Below are positions 7,122 to 12,023 of a DNA stretch of 12,023 bases, one piece after another. The stretch lies in assembly GCA_021845645.1 (NCBI GenBank), contig JAJZVM010000124.1:1-12023 (forward strand), given 5' to 3'. The position numbers were made by a program, and so were the translations under genes. The stretch is from Bacillota bacterium (lineage in GTDB: Bacteria; Bacillota_E; JAJZYS01; JAJYTV01). The notes under the pieces were generated by a model. It was not told where the DNA came from. It worked only from the letters and a program-made list of their open reading frames with translations, and ran no database searches. How positions within the stretch are numbered: the stretch's first letter is position 1; the number at the start of each line of letters is the position of its first letter.

Positions 7122-7382
7122 GTGGCCGAAGAACTGGTGGTGCAGCTCGAGCTGGCGGGAGAACGCCTGGCGCTCAACGGTCAGCAGCTGCACTGTGGAG
7201 ATCCCATCGAAGTGCCGCTCCGAGGCCTGGACCGGTGGGTGCCGGCTACGGTCGAATGGTCCCCATCGCTCGGGTGGTACGCGCTCCCGTGGAGGGGCGA
7301 GCACGACCACCGAGACCTCGCAGTCCTGTTGCACTCCGGCTCCCCCGTCCGGCCGATCCGCGATCACGGCTACTCCCGTTAG
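7122..7382 (+). CDS. DUF5348-like small protein
   Basis: A protein of 86 residues that resembles the DUF5348 family, small proteins common on integrative and conjugative elements of Gram-positive bacteria, with no known function. The characteristic core is present: LHCGDPIEV at about residues 22-30, RWVPATVEWS at about 37-46, then GWYAL. The start is GTG 7122, seven bases after GGGAG (7110-7114); no in-frame ATG occurs earlier. It is the first gene inside the presumed element and is closed by the hairpin at 7394-7419. The family call rests on remembered motifs. Confidence 0.72.
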   Translation: MAEELVVQLELAGERLALNGQQLHCGDPIEVPLRGLDRWVPATVEWSPSLGWYALPWRGEHDHRDLAVLLHSGSPVRPIRDHGYSR

Positions 7383-7393
7383 CATCAACCCAC

Positions 7394-7419
7394 AGAGGCC
7401 TCCCGCACGGGAGGCCTCT
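7394..7419 (+). terminator. Strong hairpin terminator after the DUF5348-like gene
   Basis: AGAGGCCTCCC (7394-7404) pairs perfectly with GGGAGGCCTCT (7409-7419) around the loop GCAC. It starts 11 bases after the stop codon. Only a short T-run (TT) follows, as is common for high-GC terminators. Confidence 0.75.
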
Positions 7420-7468
7420 TCGCACGCGGATGGACTTCAAGCGTCAGTACCTCGGAGGTGAAGGGGAT

Positions 7469-7846
7469 ATGCGAACCGATGTGCGAGAGCACCAATCGTG
7501 GACCCGTGAAGAAGTCACTCGCCTCGAGCTCATGCTCCAGCGCGGGATGGACGCAGTTGACATCGCTGTACGACTTCACCGCAGCGTGCACTCTGTCCGC
7601 GTCGAGATGGCCACTCTCGAGCAGGCCGGCCGCATGCGCGCTGAGGCCGAGCGTGCCGGCCAGTCCGACACGGCCGACACCGGCCGGGTGCTGCATTACC
7701 GACTCCTCCAGCCGCTCACAGAGGACGAGGCCTTTGCGCTTGGTCTGTGTTTGCCGAACGCCGAACGCCAGGCAGTCGCCTTCGGCTGCCTCGAGGCCTT
7801 CCGTTCCGGTTTCGAAAAGATCGAACAGGCGATCGCAGCACGCTGA
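7469..7846 (+). CDS. Small protein with SANT/Myb-like helix-turn-helix
   Basis: A protein of 125 residues of unknown role. Residues about 10-55 (SWTREEVTRLELMLQRGM, then VDIAVRLHRSVHSVRVEMATLEQAG) have the look of a SANT/Myb- or sigma-like DNA-binding helix bundle. The middle is rich in Ala, Glu and Arg. The C-terminal part (LTEDEAFALGLCLPNAERQAV, then GCLEAFRSGFEKIEQAIAA) is probably helical. The start is ATG 7469 with GGAGGTGA ending seven bases upstream; an in-frame ATG at 7430 is less likely because it falls just after the terminator. A DNA-binding regulator of the element is a reasonable guess. Confidence 0.7.
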   Translation: MRTDVREHQSWTREEVTRLELMLQRGMDAVDIAVRLHRSVHSVRVEMATLEQAGRMRAEAERAGQSDTADTGRVLHYRLLQPLTEDEAFALGLCLPNAERQAVAFGCLEAFRSGFEKIEQAIAAR

Positions 7847-7871
7847 TCGCCTAGGGCAAGGAGGGCATTTG

Positions 7872-8123
7872 GTGAGTCCTAAGTCGCCAGCACGCTTGTC
7901 ACGGCCGCTGCAGGCATGCCTTGAGATCCTCCGCGATGGACCCTCCGCAACCGTCTGGACCTTCTGCAAGACGGGCACGATCGACGCCTGCGAACGCCGG
8001 GGCCTCATCCGCGACACGGGCAGGCGCGACGCCGACACCCTACGCGTCTTCGAGATCACGCCCGAGGGACGAGTGCAGCTGCTGGCTCCCGCGACTACCG
8101 CCCCGCCGGACCTCTGGAGCTGA
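7872..8123 (+). CDS. Small winged-helix-like protein
   Basis: A protein of 83 residues that I do not recognise by family. Its central part (LQACLEILRDGP, then ACERRGLIRD, then RVFEITPEGRVQLL) has the helix, helix, strand-strand pattern of a winged helix, with the common 'E(I)TPEGR' wing seen in many small regulators. The start is GTG 7872, six bases after AAGGAGGG at 7858-7865, and this site is what decides the start because the frame is open far upstream. It lies 25 bases after the preceding HTH gene and is probably cotranscribed with it. Confidence 0.68.
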   Translation: MSPKSPARLSRPLQACLEILRDGPSATVWTFCKTGTIDACERRGLIRDTGRRDADTLRVFEITPEGRVQLLAPATTAPPDLWS

Positions 8124-8137
8124 CCGCGCGCTCCCTA

Positions 8138-8174
8138 GGCACCCCATGCTGTGTCAGGGGCCGGCTGCCCCGGC
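8138..8174. repeat. Direct repeat copy 1 with hairpin, upstream of parB-like gene
   Basis: GGCACC, five bases, then CTGTGTCAGG (8149-8158), followed at once by a hairpin GCCGG-CTGCC-CCGGC (8160-8174). A second copy with the same layout is at 10897-10932. The two 21-base repeats share 16 positions. Confidence 0.5.
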
Positions 8175-8195
8175 TCTGTGCGAAGGAGGATTGAG

Positions 8196-9764
8196 ATGGC
8201 CGTCAACCCGATCGAACCGCTCGACGAGATCCTGCGCGCGCCGATCGGCGCTATCCGTGTCGTCGGCAACGTCCGCCGCGTGTTTTCCGAAGAACCGCTC
8301 GCCGAGCTTGCTGACAGCGTGCGGCAGCATGGCATCATTCAGCCGCTGGTCGTCCGGGCCGCGGAGGACGGAGGGTACGAACTCATCGCGGGCGAACGCC
8401 GCCTGCGCGCTGCCCAGCGCGCCGAACTCGCAGACGTCCCTGTGCGCGTCCTCCACATCACGGCCCAAGAGGCCGCCACCTTGCAGCTCATCGAGAACCT
8501 GCACCGGCAGGACCTCACCCCGGTCGAGGAGGCTCAAGGGTACCAGGCGCTGCTCGCCACCGGCCTGAAGCAGACTCAGTTGGCGCAGCAGATCGGCAAG
8601 AGTCAGCCCTACATCGCAAACCGGCTCCGCCTGCTGAAACTTCCCGATCAGGTGCTCAACGATATTTCGCACGAAAACCTCTCGCCTAGCGTGGCCCTAC
8701 AACTCGTCGACATCGCCGGCAACGCAAAGCTCACGGCGGCGGCCGCCGAGAAGCTCAAAGCTCAGCACGCGACCCAGGAGCAAGCGCCCGGCGTGATCGC
8801 CGAAACCCTGGCCGCAACCTGCCCGATCGTCGACGCCAAAGGGTACATCTACGGCAACAACAATCGGACGTGCGATCCAGACGTACACAAGGACTGCTCC
8901 TGCCGGCGGCATGTACATCCGCGCTACTCCGCCGAGGCCGTGGTCTGCATCGATCCGAAGCGCTATGCCGACGTGGAGGGTGCGGCGCAGGCTAAGATAG
9001 ATGAGAAGAATCGCAAGGCACTCGAGAAGGCGCAGGCCAAGGCGGAAGCCGACGACGGCGTCCTGGATCTCAACGCGCTGAAGTGGACCGCCTACGGTAC
9101 CGAGGCGAAGTACCGCAACGTGACGTCGCCCTACGGCGGTGGGAAGCAACACGACTGCATCGGCGACCACTCGCAGTGCGCGTGCCTCCGCCGGGCGAAG
9201 GGGCCGCACGACAACGAGCACACGCGGCTGATCTGCATCGACCCGAAGCAGTTCAACCGAGCCGAGCGCCAGGCGAAGCGCGAACAGACCAAAGCTGCGG
9301 TTGCGCAGATGGTGACTGAGAACGAGAAGCTCTCCCGGTGGGCGCGAGGCGAGATCGAGAACCTGGTAAGCGAAGGGCTCGAGACCATCCTGGGCCAGGC
9401 AGACCTCGTCTATCTGGCCACGTGGGTATTCAGCTCGTGCGACGTCTACCTCGGACCGACAGAGCACCCGCGCATCGACCGCAAGAAGTACCTGCACGAG
9501 CTCGGCATCGACATCACCTTCAGCAGCAGCTACTTGCAGAGCCAGCGCCGCGAGATCGCCGAAGCTTTCCTTGCCGCTCCGCCGGACGCCCTCCTGCGGA
9601 TCATCTACGAGTGGCCACTACTCGCCCAGGGGAGCGCTCGCCACGCGCTCGGTCACTGGTACCGAGAGCAGATCGACCCTGAGGCCGTCGCCGCGGAGGC
9701 CCCGCCCTCGCCGGACGACTTGGACGGCGATGGCGACGCCGTTACCGAGGAGACAGACCAGTGA
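8196..9764 (+). CDS. ParB/RepB-like partition protein with two Cys-rich modules
   Basis: A protein of 522 residues, much longer than the usual 280-300 of ParB. The N-terminal ParB nuclease-like domain is clear: DEILRAPIGAIRVVGNVRR, ELADSVRQHGIIQPLVVR, GERRLRAA at residues 66-73, IENLHRQDLTPVEEA at 99-113. A KorB/Spo0J-type helix-turn-helix follows at about 124-148 (LKQTQLAQQIGKSQPYIANR). Then come two similar Cys modules: C226, C234, C236, then CIDPKRY at 251-257; and C321, C328, C330, then CIDPKQF at 347-353. They are separated by a charged Ala/Lys/Glu helix that is probably coiled coil. The end is acidic. The start is ATG 8196, five bases after GAAGGAGGA. It overlaps the next gene by GTGA. 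No ParA is in the window, so a DNA-binding or gene-control role on the element is as likely as partition. Confidence 0.88.
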   Translation: MAVNPIEPLDEILRAPIGAIRVVGNVRRVFSEEPLAELADSVRQHGIIQPLVVRAAEDGGYELIAGERRLRAAQRAELADVPVRVLHITAQEAATLQLIENLHRQDLTPVEEAQGYQALLATGLKQTQLAQQIGKSQPYIANRLRLLKLPDQVLNDISHENLSPSVALQLVDIAGNAKLTAAAAEKLKAQHATQEQAPGVIAETLAATCPIVDAKGYIYGNNNRTCDPDVHKDCSCRRHVHPRYSAEAVVCIDPKRYADVEGAAQAKIDEKNRKALEKAQAKAEADDGVLDLNALKWTAYGTEAKYRNVTSPYGGGKQHDCIGDHSQCACLRRAKGPHDNEHTRLICIDPKQFNRAERQAKREQTKAAVAQMVTENEKLSRWARGEIENLVSEGLETILGQADLVYLATWVFSSCDVYLGPTEHPRIDRKKYLHELGIDITFSSSYLQSQRREIAEAFLAAPPDALLRIIYEWPLLAQGSARHALGHWYREQIDPEAVAAEAPPSPDDLDGDGDAVTEETDQ

Positions 9765-10090
9765 ACCGGTTTGTCAGTGCAAGCGAGCTCGCCAGGTTCA
9801 CGTACTGCGAACGGCAGTGGGACCTCGAGCGACGCCTGCACCTCGGAAGTTTGTCGACTCGGCAGCTCGAGCGCATCGCACGGCGCGGCCGCGCCAGCCA
9901 AAACCCGACCGCCCGCGCCCACGCTGCTGTGGCAGACGCGTATGCGCATCGGGTCCGACCCGCCCTGCGGCGCGGGGAGACCTACCACACCGAGGACGCA
10001 CGCCGACACAGAGCGCCGCGGCCGCGGCCGCTACCACTCGTGCTTGCCATCCTGGCCATCTTGGCCCTCGTGCTCCTGAATCTAAGGTAG
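9761..10090 (+). CDS. Cas4-like nuclease, N-terminal half, ending at an in-frame TAG
   Basis: A protein of 109 residues that matches only the start of solo Cas4/Dna2-type proteins. FVSASELARFTYCERQWDLERR contains Cys16, which in Cas4 is the first of four ligands for a 4Fe-4S cluster. A basic stretch (RRHRAPRPRP) leads into one membrane segment at residues 91-108 (LPLVLAILAILALVLLNL). The TAG at 10088-10090 is followed directly, in the same frame, by the C-terminal half, so the two were surely one gene. The nuclease core is missing here. The start is GTG 9761, overlapping the parB stop. It is either a nonsense-broken gene, a readthrough product or half of a two-subunit enzyme. Confidence 0.78.
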   Translation: MNRFVSASELARFTYCERQWDLERRLHLGSLSTRQLERIARRGRASQNPTARAHAAVADAYAHRVRPALRRGETYHTEDARRHRAPRPRPLPLVLAILAILALVLLNLR

Positions 10091-10612
10091 GTGGCGCCAG
10101 TGTTGCTACACCTGGCGATCCTCGGCGGCCTGGTGCTGATCCTGGCGCTCGTGGCCGCGTCCATTCCCCGCCTCGGGAAGCGCCTACTCTATTCCGACGC
10201 GGATCACACCACGCTCTGGCCGGCGCGGGCCCTACGCTCACCGTGCTTCGGCCTCGTGGCCAAGCCGGATTACGTCTATCGCGAAGATGGCCAGATCGTC
10301 GTCGAGGAACTGAAGTCCGGGCGAGTCCGCAGCGCCCCGTACACGCACCACCTCATCCAGCTCGGTGTCGAGCTCCTGGTGGTCGAACAGGCCTTCGGCA
10401 GGCGGCCGGTCGCCGGCCGCCTGCGCTACGCGAATCGCACCGTTCCGGTCGCTTACACGGAGGACCTGCGCCAGCAGGTCCTAGCGGCATTGAGACGCTA
10501 CCGCTCGGTCGTTGGCGGAAAGGAGCTTCCGCTCCCGACGTCGGACACCGCCAAATGCCGCAGCTGCGCTGTCAGGGAGCTGTGTCAGGCTGGCCTGGCC
10601 GACCACCATTGA
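10091..10612 (+). CDS. Cas4-like PD-(D/E)XK nuclease, C-terminal half with membrane segment
   Basis: Up to 173 residues in the same frame as the upstream half. A membrane segment (about residues 4-24) is followed by basic RLGKR. The nuclease core then follows: KPDYVY with Asp60, VEELKSG with Glu73 and Lys75 (ExK), and HHLIQ with Gln90. The usual Tyr of the QxxxY motif is Glu94. The C-terminal CX2CX5C (Cys156, Cys159, Cys165) supplies the other three 4Fe-4S ligands. It could start at GTG 10091, or more likely at GTG 10100 or TTG 10103, with the SD-like AGGTGG at 10089-10094. Cas4 proteins are DNA end-processing nucleases, but there is no cas1, cas2 or CRISPR array here. Three catalytic residues survive, so activity is possible if both halves meet. 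Confidence 0.78.
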   Translation: MAPVLLHLAILGGLVLILALVAASIPRLGKRLLYSDADHTTLWPARALRSPCFGLVAKPDYVYREDGQIVVEELKSGRVRSAPYTHHLIQLGVELLVVEQAFGRRPVAGRLRYANRTVPVAYTEDLRQQVLAALRRYRSVVGGKELPLPTSDTAKCRSCAVRELCQAGLADHH

Positions 10613-10625
10613 GGGGAGGATCTTC

Positions 10626-10895
10626 ATGCGGAACGGTGAGGGCCCAAAGCCAGCGAAGCAAACGCAGGCCCCGAGCACTCGGGTGACGCCTAGCGGTGGC
10701 ATGGCCGCCGCTAGCCTGATCTGGCTCGCCAGACAACGCGCGGCCGGCAAACGGATCATAGTCCTCGACCCCAAACCGGAGCATCGCCTTCTCTTGGATG
10801 CAGCCTTCAGCCACCCGATCCGCTGTCACACTTGCGGGGCGCTCGGGCGAGGTACAACGTCACTCACGCGGCTCCCCGAGCGAGCGGCAGACTAA
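10626..10895 (+). CDS. Hypothetical protein of 89 residues
   Basis: I do not recognise this protein. After a Pro/Lys-rich N-terminus comes GGMAAASLIWLARQRAAG, then KRIIVLDPKPEHRLLLDAAF, which recalls the strand before the nucleotide site of conjugation and HerA/FtsK-type ATPases ('IIVLDPK'). It has no P-loop and is too short to be one, so it may be a fragment or a coincidence. A CHTCG pair (CxxC) follows. The start is ATG 10626, five bases after GGGGAGGA, and 13 bases after the nuclease stop, so it belongs to the same transcript. Confidence 0.6.
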   Translation: MRNGEGPKPAKQTQAPSTRVTPSGGMAAASLIWLARQRAAGKRIIVLDPKPEHRLLLDAAFSHPIRCHTCGALGRGTTSLTRLPERAAD

Positions 10896-10896
10896 C

Positions 10897-10932
10897 GGCA
10901 CCAGTGCCTGTGTCAGGCCGGCAACGCCGGCC
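10897..10932. repeat. Direct repeat copy 2 with hairpin, downstream of the cassette
   Basis: GGCACC, five bases, then CTGTGTCAGG (10908-10917), overlapping a perfect 7-bp hairpin GGCCGGC-AAC-GCCGGCC (10916-10932). It begins two bases after the stop codon of the 89-residue protein. It matches the copy at 8138-8174 in order and spacing. Confidence 0.5.
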
Positions 10933-10938
10933 CCCGCC

Positions 10939-10958
10939 CGACGCCGACTACGGCGTCG
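10939..10958. terminator. Second hairpin after the cassette
   Basis: CGACGCCG (10939-10946) pairs with CGGCGTCG (10951-10958) around ACTA. With the hairpin at 10916-10932 it forms a tandem pair after the operon end. No T-run follows, so termination is only a guess; it may be part of the structured region to the right. Confidence 0.35.
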
Positions 10959-11082
10959 ACTCACGCATCTGATCGGCACCTGGTGAACCAAGGGCGTAGA
11001 CGGCGGCGGATCTTCCGAAACGCCGCCGGCGGCTCGGGGGCTCCGGACAACACCTAAGGGGCGCCCTCCACCCCCTCGCCGC

Positions 11083-11178
11083 AGTGGCCTGTGGACTTGT
11101 CGCGCCCATGGACAACCTCCGGTTGCCCACCGTCGCTTGCACAACCCTACGGGTTGCGCACAGGGTCCACAGGCCACT
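11083..11178. repeat. 14-bp inverted repeat enclosing two small hairpins
   Basis: AGTGGCCTGTGGAC (11083-11096) and GTCCACAGGCCACT (11165-11178) are perfect reverse complements. Between them lie CAACC-TCC-GGTTG (11113-11125) and CAACCC-TAC-GGGTTG (11142-11156). The single strand could fold into a three-way or cloverleaf structure. Confidence 0.7.
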
Positions 11179-11182
11179 ATCT

Positions 11183-11225
11183 CCCCTCCCGTCAACCCAC
11201 CCCAACCCTCCCGGCGCCCCTCCCC
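11183..11225 (-). other. Potential G-quadruplex on the minus strand
   Basis: The plus strand at 11196-11212 reads CCCACCCCAACCCTCCC, so the minus strand has four G3+ runs with loops of 1-2 bases. Further G-runs on the minus strand flank it (CCCCTCCC at 11184-11190 and CCCCTCCCC at 11217-11225 on the plus strand). Confidence 0.65.
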
Positions 11226-11292
11226 AGGGAGGGTGCCTCGGGAGGGGTCGATTACACAGGATAAGGGGGCGCATCGCTGCGCGCATCACACA

Positions 11293-11330
11293 CGGCGGGC
11301 AAAGCCCGCCGGTCCGCTTCTAATGCGGGT
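11293..11330 (+). other. Candidate oriT: hairpin followed by TAATGCG
   Basis: CGGCGGGC-AAA-GCCCGCCG (11293-11311) is a perfect 8-bp hairpin. Ten bases later comes TAATGCGGGTT (11321-11331). Many relaxases bind an inverted repeat next to their nick site; in IncQ plasmids the repeat is followed by TAAATGCG. The likeness is suggestive only. Confidence 0.35.
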
Positions 11331-11426
11331 TTCACGGCTCGCCGAGGCGGTGCGCTTCGCGGTGCGGTCGGGCCACCCGTTTTGGTCTGCTTTGTTCCCT
11401 AAATGCTGGCATCGGAGGCGTTGACC

Positions 11427-11846
11427 GTGCCTGAGAACGGCGACATGCGTCCTGTCACAGTTCGCTTTACTGAAGTTTCGTTCGCGAACCTCTGGGCGCG
11501 CGCTAAGGCGCAGGCGGTTCCCGTCGCAGAGGTGGTCCGAGGGATTGTCGAGGAGCACCTCCAAACGGATGCCGGAACTCAGGCGGCGCCGGCGCTCATG
11601 AAACTGCTCAGCCAGAACCTAGACCCAGTGCGTGACGAACTCCGCCGCGTTCGCATTGCCGCAGAAGCGGCCACGTGGGCCGCTTCCTTCGCCGCCGTCG
11701 CCGTCGGCGGCGAACGGACGGCTAGCTTCACCGAGGGGCGGTTCGTCCAGGCGGCCCGTGAGGAGGCCATCGTGGCGATCGCACGCATGGATGCTGTGGG
11801 CGAGCCGCTGGACCTCGGAGAGGAGGTCGAAGGGGGCAATGAGTGA
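11427..11846 (+). CDS. Ribbon-helix-helix protein, probable relaxosome accessory factor
   Basis: A protein of 139 residues. The N-terminus (PVTVRFTEVSF, then ANLWARAKAQAVPVAEVVRGIVEEHL; residues 9-45) has the strand-helix-helix pattern of CopG/MobC/TraY-type DNA-binding dimers. The rest is Ala/Glu/Arg-rich and helical (LDPVRDELRRVRIAAEAATWAA), ending in an acidic tail. The start is GTG 11427, eight bases after CGGAGG (11413-11418); ATG 11403 is in frame but without a binding site. Its stop overlaps the relaxase start by one base (TGATG). Small RHH proteins in this position usually bind oriT and help the relaxase, and the structured DNA upstream fits. No family is claimed. Confidence 0.68.
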   Translation: MPENGDMRPVTVRFTEVSFANLWARAKAQAVPVAEVVRGIVEEHLQTDAGTQAAPALMKLLSQNLDPVRDELRRVRIAAEAATWAASFAAVAVGGERTASFTEGRFVQAAREEAIVAIARMDAVGEPLDLGEEVEGGNE

Positions 11847-12023
11847 TGGCCGGAGCCGCGCCGGAACTGAAGGCCCCGGTCGTCTGGCGGTTGAGGTGGA
11901 AGCCGCCGAGTCCTCGGACGCTGCGAAGCGCGGCCAACCACGTGCGGTACATCGCCACCCGACCAGGCGTGGCACGGGAGGAAGACGAGCTCATCGGGCA
12001 CGCCGGCTACATTGCCAACCGCC
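11846..12023 (+). CDS. Probable MobP-type relaxase, N-terminal 59 residues, runs off the window
   Basis: The visible part reads VVWRLRWKPP, then ANHVRYIATRPGV, then LIGHAGYIANR. The 'YIATRPGV' block followed by a second 'YI.nR' block recalls the N-terminus of MobP2/MobP3-type relaxases of Gram-positive mobile elements, which nick DNA at oriT and pilot the strand into the recipient. The nucleophile and the HxH metal motif would lie downstream, outside the window, so the call is tentative. The start is ATG 11846, overlapping the RHH stop, with GAAGGGGG about 9-10 bases upstream; a GTG one codon earlier is possible. Confidence 0.58.
   Translation, partial: MAGAAPELKAPVVWRLRWKPPSPRTLRSAANHVRYIATRPGVAREEDELIGHAGYIANR

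Larger units (their letters stand above)
10896..11426. other. Highly structured gene-free region, candidate origin of transfer and/or replication
   Basis: About 530 bases with no convincing coding region on either strand, lying between the parB-cas4 cassette and the RHH-relaxase pair. It holds at least seven inverted repeats: 10916-10932, 10939-10958, 11001-11008 with 11021-11028, 11083-11178 (outer arms 14 bp), 11142-11156, 11269-11282 and 11293-11311. It also has a C-rich tract at 11183-11225 and a short tandem repeat at 11347-11366. Its place directly before a relaxase gene is where oriT usually lies. Confidence 0.55.

Noticed and set aside
11083..11178. DnaA boxes in the dyad arms
   Set aside because: TCCACA is present, but the leading TTA of the box is not, and only one site per arm exists.
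11325..11340. GTTTCACG resembling half of a parS site
   Set aside because: The other half of the parS palindrome is missing, so an 8-base match is not enough even with a ParB-like gene nearby.
10896..11426. CRISPR array near the Cas4-like gene
   Set aside because: The repeats are inverted or of unequal spacing; no regularly spaced direct repeats were seen.

Overview
The window comes from a high-GC genome with strong GGAGG-type ribosome binding sites and many GTG and TTG starts. A partial GH18 gene of the spore cortex-lytic (YaaH/CFLE) type and a Bacillus-type thioredoxin-coupled arsenate reductase point to a high-GC, possibly spore-forming Firmicute (Symbiobacterium/Thermaerobacter/Limnochordia-like). 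That placement is inference. The left part (about 1-7010) looks chromosomal and the right part (about 7015 to the end) looks like an inserted conjugative or mobilizable element.

Chromosomal part. On the minus strand an IclR-type regulator (231-1019) is followed 18 bases later by the 5' end of urocanate hydratase (hutU, 1-212), so the regulator probably controls histidine catabolism. A double inverted-repeat motif at 1038-1073 lies just upstream of the regulator and is a good operator candidate. On the plus strand four closely packed genes run from 1316 to 5431: a short-chain dehydrogenase, a QueA-like paralog overlapping it by ATGA, a GAF-domain histidine kinase, and a LuxR-type response regulator overlapping the kinase by GTGA. 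The response regulator meets a convergent arsC tail to tail, and both stop codons share one CTAG. Next comes a 36-nt perfect palindrome between a decayed GH18-tail fragment and a 5'-truncated GH18 gene whose reading frame is lost at about 7012-7018.

Mobile part. From about 7015 on there are small accessory genes (a DUF5348 protein, a SANT/Myb-like HTH protein, a small winged-helix-like protein). They are followed by a ParB-like protein with two tandem Cys modules. After it comes a Cas4-like iron-sulfur PD-(D/E)XK nuclease gene interrupted by an in-frame TAG that falls exactly between two membrane segments, and then an 89-residue unknown protein. A gene-free stretch (10896-11426) is packed with inverted repeats, a strong minus-strand G-quadruplex motif and a hairpin of the kind found at oriT. 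It leads into a ribbon-helix-helix protein and the start of a probable MobP-type relaxase, which overlap by one base. This is the layout of a conjugation control region.

The most unusual items are the split membrane-anchored Cas4-like nuclease, the 21-bp direct repeats with hairpins that bracket the parB-cas4-unknown cassette, and the structured oriT/origin-like region. No CRISPR array, cas1 or cas2, integrase, tRNA or rRNA was seen in the window.
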